Below are positions 11,601 to 23,500 of a stretch of DNA of 64,000 nucleotides, piece after piece. This DNA is from Thermothelomyces thermophilus ATCC 42464 (taxonomy: Eukaryota; Ascomycota; Sordariomycetes; Sordariales; Chaetomiaceae): the NCBI RefSeq assembly GCF_000226095.1, contig NC_016475.1, positions 3,596,001 through 3,660,000 of the forward strand, written 5' to 3'. Every line of letters starts with the position of its first letter. The first letter of the stretch is position 1. The notes under the pieces were generated by a model. The model was not told the DNA's origin and made no database searches. It saw only the letters and a program-made list of their open reading frames with translations. Both the position numbers and the translations under genes were made by a program.

Positions 11601-12238
11601 GATCGAGCATCAGCGCAAAATGCTGCGCAAGAAGATGAACCAGTACCGCGTGCCGCTACAGCAGCTCAAAATCAACTACTCGGTCTCAACCACCAACAAA
11701 AAGGTGTACACGGAAGAGGAGGACCGATTCCTGCTCGTGCTTTTGGACAAGTACGGCGTGGACTCGGAGGGCATCTATGAGCGGATCAGGGACGAGATCC
11801 GGGAGAGCCCACTCTTTCGGTTCGACTGGTTTTTCCTGAGCCGGACGCCAACCGAGCTCGCGCGTCGTTGCAATACGCTCCTTACTACGGTTGTGAAGGA
11901 GTTCGAGGATGTCAACACGACCAAGTCGAACGGCGCGAACGGGAAGTTCAAGCGGGAGCCAGACGATGATGAGAATGACGAGGATAGCATCCTGGGCTTG
12001 GCGCCTGCCAAGAAGAAGACGAAGGCAAACGGTGTCAAGGTAAGCGGTCACTCACGTTCTGGTAACGCGGCCCGGCTTCCAGCGCTGACTTGTGCTGTAG
12101 AATAAGGCTCTTGACAATGTGAAGTCGGCAAAGGGCAGCAAAGCTAACTCGACGTCTCCCTCGCGGGCGTCGAGTGTTGGGTCTACAAATTCTACTCCCG
12201 CTGGCGCAAAGGCCAAGTCTAAGGGCAAGAAAAAGTAA
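8655..12238 (+). CDS. ISW1: ISWI-family chromatin-remodelling ATPase
   Basis: A nucleosome-sliding ATPase acting in the nucleus, 1125 residues in four exons: 8655-8750, 8842-9009, 9064-12039 and 12101-12238. The second intron must use the acceptor TAG at 9061-9063, since a CAG three bases earlier would put a stop in frame. The start lies in a strong context, GCCGCCACCATGG. Domains in order: acidic N-terminus; SNF2 helicase core with Walker A DEMGLGKT at about residue 212 and DEAH box [12 protein letters not shown] at about 313; helicase C with [19 protein letters not shown]; the HAND region around [11 protein letters not shown] (about 757); SANT about 862-910 ([20 protein letters not shown]); SLIDE about 965-1025 ([18 protein letters not shown]); and a Lys-rich tail split by the last intron. 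HAND-SANT-SLIDE distinguishes it from CHD and SWI2 types. Filamentous fungi usually have one ISWI, so the choice between yeast ISW1 and ISW2 names is arbitrary. Confidence 0.96.
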
Positions 12239-12930
12239 CTCGAAGAGAAACTGGAGGTTGGGCTCGATCAACTTACTACTAGGGCATAGAAGGGTTGGTG
12301 AAAGGAGGCAGTTGTTTGATGACGTTGCATGTTGGGTTAGTGACACATTTCTTCCATTTTCCCCTACCAACGTCAGTTGTACATTTCTCCACTGGTGGCA
12401 TATTGGGTGTCACGTCCGGCGGATCGGTGGGTAGATCGGGAAGGGGTCGGCGTTTCGGTTTTTTTTTTCTTGTAATGGAGAGCAACAAGCAGTCTGGCAT
12501 TGTCGGTAAGCTTTGCTAGTACGGTTGAACAACCAAACCCTTATAGTCGATTGAGAAAACAACTTTAGGCGGTGTTGCTTTGCCTTTTTATCCCCACCGT
12601 TTCGCTTCATGCTGGAGACGGAAATTTACTAGTGTGGACACTCGAAACAAGGAGAACTACGAGGGCCAGAAGAGGAGGCGAAGAATAGCTGAAAGACGGG
12701 CCAGTGTAGGGTATCTGCATCCCCCCGGGGAACGCGCGGGACCGAGCTACACGAGCAAACTATACTCTTTGGGCGAAGAACCGAAGAAATTTTTTTTTCC
12801 CTTCCCAAGTGAGAGGGCGTTCTTCTTCTTCCTCCCACCCCTCCACTTCGACCCTACCGGCCCAAGTTTGTGTCCCTGAACGCCATTGTAAATGCCGAAC
12901 CATCACCCTCAAACCGTTCTAGAGCTCTTC
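12239..12930. other. Convergent 3' spacer (ISWI / eIF3i), no gene seen
   Basis: Holds the 3' ends of two converging genes. Runs of T (12460-12468 and near 12790) and pyrimidine-rich patches are present. No coding signal. Confidence 0.5.
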
Positions 12931-14084
12931 TCAAGCATTCCCTGCCGCTAGCTTATTCTGCCTCTCCCTCTCAACCTCGTACATGAAGTCGAAGTACCCC
13001 TTGTCGAAATGGTGCACTCGTACGTAGCCGTCCTCTCCGCCGCTAGCGTATCCCTTGCCGGTCGGGTCGGCGGCGACGGTGTTGAGCGGGCCGAAGTGGC
13101 CGCGCACACGCCCAATCTCGTCCTCAAAAATCTTGTGGTAGAAGCGGGCCTCGAACTTGCCCTGCCTGGCGGCCGTGGTCGTAACTTCCATGGCGGCTTG
13201 GCCACCACCTAGTATGACAAAGTCCTTCTTCGGAGTGATGGTGGCGCTGTTAAGTGGCGTGTCGGCGGTGTAGGTCTTGAGGACTTCAAGATCCTTGGCG
13301 GCGATAAGCTAGAAAAAGGTGTTAGCATAACCTGGAGAGTGTCATTGATGTGATGTCTGCCAGGGTATACCTTGGCGGTCTTGTCTTTTGATGCGGTAAT
13401 GAAGTACGTCCTGTCATGGGACCACTGGAGGTCTGTGATCGGCTGGTTGAGCTCGTGGATTGGGAAGTTGTAAATCAGATCGCCCGTCTTGCCGTCGTAT
13501 TGGGAGATGGAGCCGTCCTCATGGCCGGCGATGATGTACTTGCTCAGGTAACTCCAGCCGGCAACCGTGGCCTTGCTCTCGTCGCATACGATAGTCAAAG
13601 CCTTCTCGTCTGTCTGCTCCGCCTCCACGTCGACCTTGATGTCCAACACAACGATAGTGCCCAGGTGTCCCATGCGCTTCTCTGTTACGCCCAGCAGTTT
13701 GGTACCGTCCTCATTGAACTCGACGCGCTTGACAGCCGTAGGGAAGTCCCATGTCTTGAGGCACTTGCCCGTCTTGACATCCCAGAGCCGGATCGTGTTG
13801 TCGGCAGAACCCGAGGCGAGAATGGTCGAGGTGGGGTCGACATCGATGGTCCAGATGGCACCTTGGTGTCCGCGATACGTCCCGAGTCGCTCGCCATTGT
13901 GGGAGTACCAGACGCAGATTATTTGATCTTTCGAGACTGAGAAGATGAGGTCGCCGTCGGCATTGTATCTGCAGAGAGGCGAGCAGGTCAGATTCGAGGC
14001 CCAGCAGTATCTGCAAATATCAAGGGCAACCAACCTGATCTGGGTCAGGGCACGTTCGTGGCCCGCCAACAAGATGGGCCTCAT
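12931..14084 (-). CDS. TIF34: Eukaryotic translation initiation factor 3 subunit i
   Basis: A WD40 beta-propeller subunit of eIF3, acting in the cytoplasm in 43S preinitiation complex assembly. It has three exons: 14084-14035, 13968-13371 and 13308-12931, giving 341 residues, the usual family length. It begins [20 protein letters not shown] with the first intron inside that conserved strand. WD repeats are visible as [48 protein letters not shown] and [21 protein letters not shown]. The C-terminus has the family's [12 protein letters not shown], then [20 protein letters not shown] and [13 protein letters not shown]. The first intron is 66 nt, stop-free and a multiple of three, so an unspliced reading gives a falsely longer N-terminus (22 extra residues). 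It converges with ISWI and diverges from the C1-THF synthase gene. Confidence 0.96.
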
Positions 14085-15121
14085 TCTGACGGTACTACGG
14101 TTCCGTTGCGACCGCCAATTTTACTGTCCTTATGATGTGATTGTATCCTTCTCAGCGGGGAATAGCAGATATCAGCTTCGGGACGTTCTTTGCGAGCTAT
14201 TGCGGGGCGTGCTCTCAAGGCGTAGGTATTCTTTCACCGGATGGATTTGGCTGCCCAGTAATTTTTCCGCAGATTGTGCGCCGATAGGCCGCCCGCAGCA
14301 ATCGCGGGGCGAAGTTCTGCCCCACTTAATCAGGCAGACCGGGCTGCAAAGTGGACCTGAGTCATGTTAGTGCTGAGAGTGCTCACGCAGTAGAGCGCCG
14401 CTGACCGCCTTCTGTTTCTAGACAGAGCTGGCATTGATGATTGGTCACACCTCGTTAAACGCGTTTTGCTGAGGCAGTTTGGACTGACTGGCGCCACTTC
14501 TCTCGAAGGAAGGTCGGCTCAATCTACGAGACCACGGAAATGCGAAACCTTAGCCCAACATTTTCCAGTAGCTCTTCCTTTCAAACAGCTTGACCGACTT
14601 CCACTGTACGCTCTCGGCAGCGTGAACGGACACCTTTCCGTTCCCGGCGCGGCATACCATCGCCGGTTGCCTCCGGATAAACTTGCCAGGCCTATTTCTG
14701 ATCCCAGAACACGGACTGGCAGCCTCCTCCTCCGGAGAACCCTTCATGAACCTGAGCCTAGGCGGCGCCGCAGATGCAACTAACTTCAGGTCCTGAGGAA
14801 GCTCGGCAAGTATGGCTCGGCTTGCTACTCTATTGTTGTTGTGTCTCCGTCCTGTGTCCCGCCAACTCCGTCGACTATATCCTCGTCCCATTACTCCCTT
14901 GCCCCTAGGTGACCGGCAAGCGCTCGAAAAGCTGTGACCAAGGCGGGCTCCTCCCATCCACGAGATTCTTCGTATACGCAGGGATCCCGGTACAAGCTCC
15001 CCTCGGTGCTGTTCTTCGCCTTCGGGATCCAATTGGTTATCTCAATAGGGCGAGAAGGCGAGTCATCAGACAGTCGTGATCCTTTAGAGCATTCCTGGAG
15101 GAACGCGGTCTCTTAGGAGTC
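14085..15121. other. Divergent promoter region (eIF3i / C1-THF synthase)
   Basis: About 1 kb between two divergent starts. Contains several short open frames, including a 160-codon frame on the minus strand (15032-14550) that has no recognisable domain. No RNA gene seen. Confidence 0.5.
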
Positions 15122-18100
15122 ATGACTCTTACAGATGTCGCTCAAAGGGCTCCGACCCCAAGACTTGCACCGGCAATCAGGACTTTACTACACCACTCAC
15201 CAACACACCAATTCCACTCTACGAGGTGCTTTTCAACCCTGCGACCGAGAAACAGCGAATTGTGCGCATCTCGCAATGCTCCAACCGCGGGTGCAGCAGC
15301 ATGTGACTCGGGGGCAGTCAACAGCAGGAGTGCCGACGTTCGGCGGCCACTGTCGGCTGCCGTAGGCTCCGCTTCCCCGCGCTGTCCCACCTCATCTCGC
15401 GGGGCTCCAGCAGTCTCCAGCACAACCCTCGGGCAGAAAACCGAGAGCTGGAGGAGTCACACCAGCGAAATACTGCGTCCTGCCTGCCTTCTGTCCGTAA
15501 CAGCTCCCAGGGCCTTCTCCAGTTCGGCAGCAGCCATGGTCGCCGCAAAGATTGACGGGACGGCGATTGCCCGGAAGGTGCGCGAGCGGTTGCAAGCGCA
15601 AATTGCCGAAAAGAAGTCCATCAACCCGAGGTTCCAGCCGTGCCTCAAAATCATCCAAGGTGCGTGCGTTGCATCCCGCCGCAAGCTCATCAATATCCGC
15701 GACTATCAAATAATCTAACCACGAGAGCCGCAGTCGGTGACCGCTCCGATTCATGTAAGCCCAGACCATGATGGGACCCCTCCTCCCCCCACCTTAACAC
15801 GATGTGTACGGGCATGGGAAAGCGCTGACGCGGGGCTGTACCGCAGCCACATATGTGCGCATGAAACTCAAGGCCGCCGAGGAGGTATGTCTGCTGGCCA
15901 CGCGGGATCCGTGTCCCCGGTTTGCGTGCATGGCGGCAATCTAACCCGCGTCCTGCATGTAGTGCGGCATCGCTTGCGAGCTGATCAAGTTTGATGAAAC
16001 GGCCACCGAGGCGGAACTGATTGCTCGTATTGTCGCCCTCAACAACGACCCTGCTGTGCACGGCATCCTTGTGCAACTTCCCCTGCCGAAGCACATCTCC
16101 GAGTACAATGTAACGTCGACCGTGGCCAGTGAGAAGGATGTCGACGGCTTTGGCACCTACAACATCGGCGAGCTGGCCAAGCGTGGGGGGCGCCCTTTCT
16201 TCGTGCCATGCACGCCCAAGGGCATCATGGTGCTTCTTGAAGAGGCCGGCGTTGAACTGGCCGGGAAGAACGCCGTGGTGCTGGGGAGGAGCGACATCGT
16301 CGGCAGCCCGGTCAGCTACCTCCTGAAGAATGCCGATGCCACAGTGACCGTCTGCCACTCCAAGACCAAGGATCTGGACTCGTACCTGAAGAATGCCGAT
16401 GTGCTTGTTGTTGCTATCGGACAGCCGGGCTTCGTCAAGGGCGAACAGCTCAAGCCTGGAGTTGTCGTCATTGATGTAGGAACGAACTACATTCCCGACG
16501 CAACCAAGAAGTCCGGCCAGCGTCTCGTGGGAGATGTCGATTTCGAGTCGGCCTCCCAGGTTGCCTCCCAGATCACTCCTGTTCCTGGAGGCGTTGGTCC
16601 CATGACGGTCGCCATGCTCCTCCAAAACGTTGTCGAGGCTACGACCCAGTCGTTCGAGGTGGAAAAGCAGAGGCACATTGTGCCCCTACCGCTTAAGCTT
16701 CTCAACCCCGTTCCTTCCGACATCGTCATCTCTCGAGCGCAGGCGCCCAAACCCATCACTCAAATCGCAAAGGAAATCGGCATTGCCGCCTCGGAGCTCG
16801 AACCGTATGGCCAGTACAAGGCCAAGGTCGACCTTAGTCTGCTGAAACGTCTTGACCACCGTCGGAATGGTCGCTATGTCGTCGTCACAGGGATCACCCC
16901 TACTCCTCTGGGCGAAGGCAAGTCGACGACGACAATGGGTCTCGCCCAGGCCCTAGGCGCGCATGTTGGTCGCGTCACGTTCGCCAACGTACGGCAGCCC
17001 AGCCAGGGCCCAACATTCGGCATCAAAGGCGGTGCTGCTGGCGGTGGCTACAGCCAGGTCATTCCGATGGATGAGTTCAACCTGCATCTGACAGGCGACA
17101 TCCACGCCATCACCGCCGCGAACAACCTGCTTGCCGCTGCGATAGACACGCGCATGTTTCACGAGGCCACCCAAAAGGATGCAGCCCTCTACAGGCGACT
17201 GGTTCCCGTCAAGAACGGCAAGCGGGAGTTCACGCCCGTCATGTTGCGCCGCTTGAAGAAACTGGGAATTAACAAAACAGACCCCGACTCGCTGACCGAG
17301 GAGGAGATCGCCCGCTTCGCTCGTCTTGACATCGACCCGGAGACCATCACTTGGCGCCGCGTTCTCGATGTCAATGACCGGCACCTGCGCGGGATCGTCA
17401 TCGGCAACGCACCCACCGAGAGGGGTCACAGCCGCCAGACCGGTTTTGACATCTCCGTGGCCAGCGAGTGCATGGCGATTCTTGCGTTGAGCACGAGCCT
17501 GGCTGACATGCGGGAGCGCCTCGGCAGGGTGGTCGTTGCCAGCTCGAGAAGCGGTGAACCTGTCACCTGCGACGATATCGGCGCTGGTGGTGCCCTCACA
17601 GCCCTGATGAAGGACGCTATCAAGCCGAACTTGATGCAGAGCTTGGAGGGCACCCCCGTTTTTGTGCACGCGGGACCCTTTGCCAACATCAGCATCGGCA
17701 ACAGCTCCATTCTGGCTGATAAGATGGCCCTGAAGCTTACAGGTACCGAGCCCGATGAGGACCACTCGGCCAAGGCTGGCTTCGTCGTAACGGAGGCTGG
17801 CTTCGACTTTACCATGGGCGGTGAGCGCTTTTTCAACATCAAGTGCCGCACCTCGGGCCTCGTCCCGGATGTGGTCGTCGTGGTTGCTACCATCCGCGCG
17901 CTCAAGGTTCATGGAGGAGGCCCGCCTATCTCACCTGGCGCTCCTCTCGATGCGGTTTACAAGGAGGAGAACGTCGAGGTGCTGCGCAAGGGCTGCGTCA
18001 ACCTGGCCAAGCATGTCGCCAATGCCAAGTCATACGGCGTGCCCGTTTTGGTGGCTATCAATAAGTTCTCAACGGATACACAAGCCGAGATCGACGTTGT

Positions 18101-18599
18101 CCGCGAAGAAGCTATCAAGGCAGGTGCCGAAGATGCAGTCCTGGCCAACCACTGGGCCGAGGGCGGCAAGGGCGCTGTTGACCTTGCAAAGGCCGTGGTG
18201 GCCGCCGCTGAGAAGCCCAAGGATTTCAAGCTGCTGTACAGCCTCGAAGGCACCATACAGCAGCGTATCGAGAAGATCGCCCGCGACATGTATGGTGCCG
18301 CCGCTGTCGAGTTTAGCGAGCTCGCGCAGAAGAAGGTGGACACATACACGCGCCAGGGCTTCGGAAATCTGCCCATCTGCGTCGCCAAGACTCAGTACTC
18401 GCTCAGCCACGATCCGGACCTCAAAGGTGCTCCGACAGGGTTCACGATACCCATCCGGGACGTCCGCATGGCTGCTGGCGCCGGCTACCTCTATGCCCTA
18501 GCTGCGGACATTCAGACTATTCCTGGCCTGCCCACCGCTCCCGGGTACCTTAACGTCGACGTTAATACCGAGACGGGCGAGATCGATGGCCTCTTCTGA
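15122..18599 (+). CDS. ADE3: C1-tetrahydrofolate synthase (trifunctional), with possible mitochondrial extension
   Basis: Carries methylene-THF dehydrogenase, methenyl-THF cyclohydrolase and formyl-THF synthetase activities for one-carbon supply. Four exons: 15122-15659, 15734-15754 (21 nt), 15847-15884 (38 nt) and 15963-18599. From the ATG at 15122 it encodes 1077 residues; from the in-frame ATG at 15536, 939, the usual cytosolic length. The 138-residue extension is Arg/Ser-rich, poor in acidic residues, and ends [10 protein letters not shown], like a mitochondrial presequence. The FolD-type half carries [11 protein letters not shown] with its catalytic Lys, GILVQLPLP, and [16 protein letters not shown]. 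The synthetase half begins with the P-loop [20 protein letters not shown] (about residue 507 in the long form) and continues [20 protein letters not shown]. Yeast splits these roles between cytosolic ADE3 and mitochondrial MIS1; here one gene may serve both compartments (inference). Confidence 0.95.
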
Positions 18600-19034
18600 G
18601 AATGCGTGTCTGGAGACACTTCTTTTGGTTCTTAAGTTCGGCTTCCGGCGTTTTGTAAACAGGGGGCTAGACGCAGGGGAGTATTTGATCAACTCGAAAG
18701 TGCGACGTGCGTGTCTTAACACATGGCGCTTGGGATACCACACGATAGTCAGTTAGACGAACGGAGGAGATAAATTCTAGACGCATTTCCATGCCTTTGC
18801 CGTGAGAGAAGTGGCCTTCGCCGCAAACGTTCACATGCTCACCGACTCAATACCGGTCAAGTTGGAACAGCAAGATTACCGATTAAATGTGTATTACGAG
18901 TGACCCATGCTTATTTTTCCTGGCCATGCTTGCTCTTCCTCTTTCCCAGTGTCTCATTACATCTTGATCTATTATCATTAGAGTGGCTGGTCCCAGTCCC
19001 GGTGTATTCCATGCCTTCCTCCCCAAAGTGTAAG

Positions 19035-19136
19035 AAAAAAAACGAAGAAAAGAAAACTAAAAAAAAAACTAAAAAAGAAAACTAAAAATTAAAAAAAGAA
19101 AACTAAAAAAAAGAAAAAAAATTGAAAAAGCAAAGA
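19035..19136. repeat. A-rich simple sequence (AAAACTAAAA units)
   Basis: About 100 bases made almost only of A with scattered G, C and T, including repeated AAAACTAAAAA-like units. On the minus strand it is a long T-rich tract beyond the 3' end of the transcription-factor gene. Confidence 0.85.
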
Positions 19137-19660
19137 AACATGAAAAAAGTGGTGGGCTCGTTGCCGCCTTTGAAAGCGAATTATGAAAGCACTAATCTCA
19201 GCCAACCAATGTCTCCCTTTGCCCACGTCCAAGGTGTCGTGGCTTTGACTCGGAATTGAAGAGGCCAAATTCAGAATGAAGGATAGAAAGACCAGAAAGA
19301 CAGGAGAGAGGAAAGAAAACCACCATATATGTCCTGCGGCTTCCTTCATTTGTGAGCCATTATATCCACTGCTTGGTTAAAATATTTGTGAAGAAGTGAA
19401 TTGAAAGGTCGTGAAAAGGCGGAAGAAGAAGGAAGAATGCAATTGAGGCTCAGGAGGGAATGGAACATGAAGTGTTGAGCAACTAGGGCGTGATCGACGG
19501 CGGCGTCCATGTGCGCAGTGTGCGCGGAGTACGAGGGTACGAGGTGTGCGAGGTGGTTTCGTGCTGCTCGGGTCTCGTTGTTTTGAGAAGGGGGAGGGCA
19601 GGGGCGCCCAAGGGAGAAGGAAAGAATAGGAGGGATGGAGAAGGAAGGTGGTGGTGGTGG

Positions 19661-19693
19661 TTTTTTTTTTTTTTTTGGGGGGGGGGGGGGGGG
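19661..19693. repeat. Poly-T16/poly-G17 junction
   Basis: Sixteen T followed directly by seventeen G on the plus strand, just downstream of the stop of the minus-strand transcription-factor gene, probably within its 3' UTR. One of several T-then-G tracts in this window. Confidence 0.9.
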
Positions 19694-19736
19694 AGAAGCC
19701 AAGGATGGCAGCCACCGCCCTTATCCTCCCCCTCCT

Positions 19737-20499
19737 TCAGAACCACTTCCAGCCGAGTCCGTCTTCCAACTTCCTCAGCACCCCGACCGCGTCGACATAG
19801 TGCCTGCTCCTCCCGCCCACGCAGTCGTTCTCGAGCCGCTTCCTCACCAAGCCGACCACCCCGGCGGCCCCGCGCCGCCCGCGCGCCCGCACCACGTCCT
19901 CGCGCCTGACGCCCTCGGCAGCAACGGTCCGCAGCCAGCCCAGAGCCTCCTCGTCATCCGACGGCACGCCACCGTTCCCCGGCCGTGTCGGGGCAGAAAC
20001 AGCAACAGCAGGAGGAGGAGGAGGAGCAGTAGTAGAGGGACCAGCCTCCTCGCCCGGCAGCAGGGCAGGAGGAGGAAGAACATTCCGGCTACCACCGCCA
20101 CTGCTGCTGCTGCTGCTGCCGCTGCTGCTGCCGTCGCTGTCGCTGCTGTCGCCGTCGACGCCCTGCGCGGCGGAAGAATCGGCAGCGCCTCCTCCTCCGG
20201 CGGCGGCGGCGGCGGCGCGAACCGGGTGCACAAAGGCCCAGCAGATGAGCGCGCACACGTACAGCGCCCAGTAATCGGACATGTCCCTGGCCCAGGGGGC
20301 GGCAGAGGTATTTGTGATGCTGCTGCTGCTGCTGCTGCCTCTGCTGCTGCTGCCGCCGCCGCCGCCGCCCGGGAGCAGGTGCGGCGGCGGCTGATGCTCG
20401 CGGTCGAGGAAGCCCACGAGGGCGCGCGCGGCGTAGACGGTCGCGCGGACCACGTCGAGGCCGGCGAGGGGGCCGAGGTTGCTCGCCGTGCTGGTTTGG

Positions 20500-20573
<74 letters not shown>

Positions 20574-23500
20574 GTTGGCGGCGGCGGTGGTGGTGGTGCA
20601 CGAGGTGACCCAGATCTTGAGGCGCCTCTGGTGCTCGTGAAAGGAGGTCGTGGGGAGGACCTTCTGGGAGAAGAGCCAGGAGTCGCCGCCGACGGCGAGG
20701 AGGTCGCGGAGCGGGGTGTGGTGCAGCGCGAGGTAGGTGTTGGCGACGGGGCAGTCGGGAAAGAGGGCATTGATGCGCTCTTCGGCATCAAAGGAGGATT
20801 GACCGGGCTGGGGTTGGAGTTGGGCCTGGTAGTACTGCTGGTGATGGTGGCGGTGGTGTTGGCGGAGGAATGGGGCCGGTTGCTGCTGGTCAGCGCTGAA
20901 CTGGCTGCTGCCAAGCTGGTGGTGCGTGGGTGGCGGCGGGTCCAGCTCCGGACCGGGGGAGTTGTTGGCGGAGAGGGAAGAAGTCGGGAGGGGAGGGGTC
21001 CGGCGAGGCAGTCGCCGAGCGAGAGCGCTGAGGATGATGATGCGGTCGACGGAAGGACGGCGCGCCACGTCCTCGAGGGTAAGCTGCTCGAGAGGCGGCA
21101 CGTGCTCGGGCTGGAGCGCGTCCTGGTCGGCGGCCAGGGCATCGACCCATTCTTCGGCCGAGGCGGCCTCCCACAGCTTGGCGCCGCGGCCAAGCAGGGG
21201 GATCGGCTGCATGGCGGCGTCGGCATCGCCGTCTTGTGCGCGCCGTTGCTGCTGGTAGACGGCGGCGTGGCCGTCCGCGAAGAAACATGCGGCGAGAAGG
21301 CGGCGGCGCGATTCGGCGTCGATCCAGTTCCGCCATCTTTCCTGGATGGAGAGGTGCTGCTGCTGTTCCGCGGCAAGCATGGCATGGTCCGGGAGGCCGT
21401 GGTTCTGGTACATGGCCTGTTGGTTCGAAACACGCTGTGAGTATGTCTGCCCGGAGGAAGCCTGAGGAGAGGGAGAAGAAGGCGTGAGAAGGAAAGGTGC
21501 CGTGGCCGAGATCGGGTTGTGGTGGCGATCAGGGGCAAAGAGAGAGGACCAAGACGGCCGCGCGCGAGGACGGGAGCGAGGAGCAGGAGAAAGAGAAGAA
21601 GCCGGGAGATTAGGATTAAGATTAAGACTAGCGCCCCCGGAACGGGGCATGGGAACCATCGGCCGGCGGTGGTGGTGGGAAAGGGCAAGGGAAGCATTTC
21701 CGAATGGGGGAGGGGTCACCGCCAGGGACGGCGTGGCCCAGGAAGAAGAAAAAGTATCACTACCCCAGGGGCGGGTGGTCTGGAGCGGACTCAGGTGGCG
21801 CAGGGCGATGGGAGACATGGTGCTGGAGGTTGGTGCCGCGGCGCCGCGAAGAGAAAAAGAAGAGGAAGAAGGCGAGGGAGAAGAAGAAGGAGAAGGAGAA
21901 GGAAAAGAAGAGATAGATGATGATGACGCGGGAGAGGAGGTAGGAGACCAAGCCGTGGTGTCGACGAGCCAGACCCCATTGCGTTCGGCGGCGGCAAGGA
22001 CGGAAAACGGGGTCGCGCTGAAGGACTCTGGACGACTCACCCTGGAATACAGAGACTCGAACGGCTTGGAAGGTCGCGTGACGGGCTTGCGGCCACGGAA
22101 GCGCGCAAAATACTCGCACAGGAGGATGGCCTGCATCGTTTGGAGGCTCCACTGGGGTATCTGCCGCCGGGGAAGAGGCTGCCCGTCAGCATGCACACAC
22201 GTAAAGTCGGCGGCGGCGGCTGTCATGAGATGGTGGAAGGAGAAAGAGAATTTGGGGGGGGGGGGGGGGGGGTTGGGGAGGAAGGGGGAGAAGGGGTGGT
22301 GAGGGTTGAGAATGACTGGTGTGGTTATGCGATACATTATCATAGTGTGTGGTGCTTACCCGCTTCAACTCCTGCCACGCAAACTCGTGCAGCTGGTTTC
22401 CCCGGCTGCGATCCTCCTTGCTGTCGAGACGCTGGGTGGCCACGGCTGCCATGGCGCACCTCAGCACATCCTCCGGGGCCGCTTCGAACGAGGGGCGGTG
22501 GACGAGAGGCAGAGCCGGGTCGACATGTGCCCAGTATATCTCGAGGTAGCGGGGGATGGCAGCACGGACTGGTCCCGGCAACGGGATGGCCATCGAAGAG
22601 GATGCCGGCAGGACACACCCGCCCGCCAAGGCCGCCAGGTCGAGCTCCGCAACGATGTCGCTGCCGTGGCTCGCATTATCGGCCCCGGGGCTCGCGGCCA
22701 TGTACCCGACGGCCAGGCCATCCGCTAGCACGTCCAGGCCACCAACGACGACATCACCACCCAGGGATAGATCCTGGGGCGGCTCCATCATGAAGCCCTT
22801 TCGACGATCAAGGCCTGCCGTAGTAGCGTTGAGGCGGTTGGAGAGGCGGGGAGCGGACACGAGCAGAGTTTCGGCCCCGTGCGAGCCGTCTAGAGGTGAC
22901 GTCTGGCCGCGGAGAGCGGAGAGCGACCTGGCTTGTTGTTGTTGTTGCTGTTGTTGTTGTTGTTGTTGCTGCTGCTGCTGCTGCTGGTGGGCTCCGGGAG
23001 TGCAGCCGTCTGAGGAGGCGGCTAAGGAAGAGTACCCAACAACGGGCGATGGCATGCCGAGCGTCCCGCCATAGGTATGCTCCCGTGGCTGCTGGGCCGG
23101 GTGGGACGAGTTGATGAACAGAGATCCGGCGAGGGACGAGCTCGGCTCGACCCCCGAGCTAGAGGTCGGGAAGACGCGGGGCGTGGGGCCGGGATAGGGC
23201 GACGACCGGTGTCCGGGAGCCGAAGGGCCCAGGTTTCGGGAAACGTCTGATGCAGGGGTCGAGTAAGCGCTGTCCGAGGCGGAAGAAGACGGCAACGGGG
23301 AAGCGTCACGAAGCTCCGGTACGTCCGTCTGCAAGAGGGTCGACGGGAACCCCTCCTGGGTGACCACGTAGACCGGTGATGGTGCCACTCCGGTCCTGGG
23401 CTGATGATAGCCCCCTAGGCGGCCGCCCGGATAAGAAGAGCCTTCCAGAGGAGACGGCGACGGCTGCGCGGGGTCGACTATGGAGATGGTTGGCGAGTAT

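Larger units (their letters stand above)
18600..19736. other. Convergent 3' spacer with A-rich and T/G homopolymer tracts
   Basis: Separates the converging C1-THF synthase and transcription-factor genes. No credible gene. It contains an A-rich tract at about 19035-19136 and a run of 16 T followed by 17 G at 19661-19693, about 45 bases beyond the transcription-factor stop. Confidence 0.6.

Noticed and set aside
14550-15032. 160-codon minus-strand open frame between eIF3i and C1-THF synthase
   Set aside because: No domain, and it lies in a shared promoter; most likely chance.
19635-21440. 601-codon open frame on the plus strand opposite the transcription factor
   Set aside because: It is the antisense shadow of GC-rich repetitive coding sequence (poly-Asn becomes poly-Val) and has no domain; the minus-strand frame carries the real conserved domain.
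19844-21697. 617-codon alternate frame on the minus strand
   Set aside because: Overlaps the transcription factor in another frame; composed of Ser/Thr/Arg runs from frame-shifted repeats.
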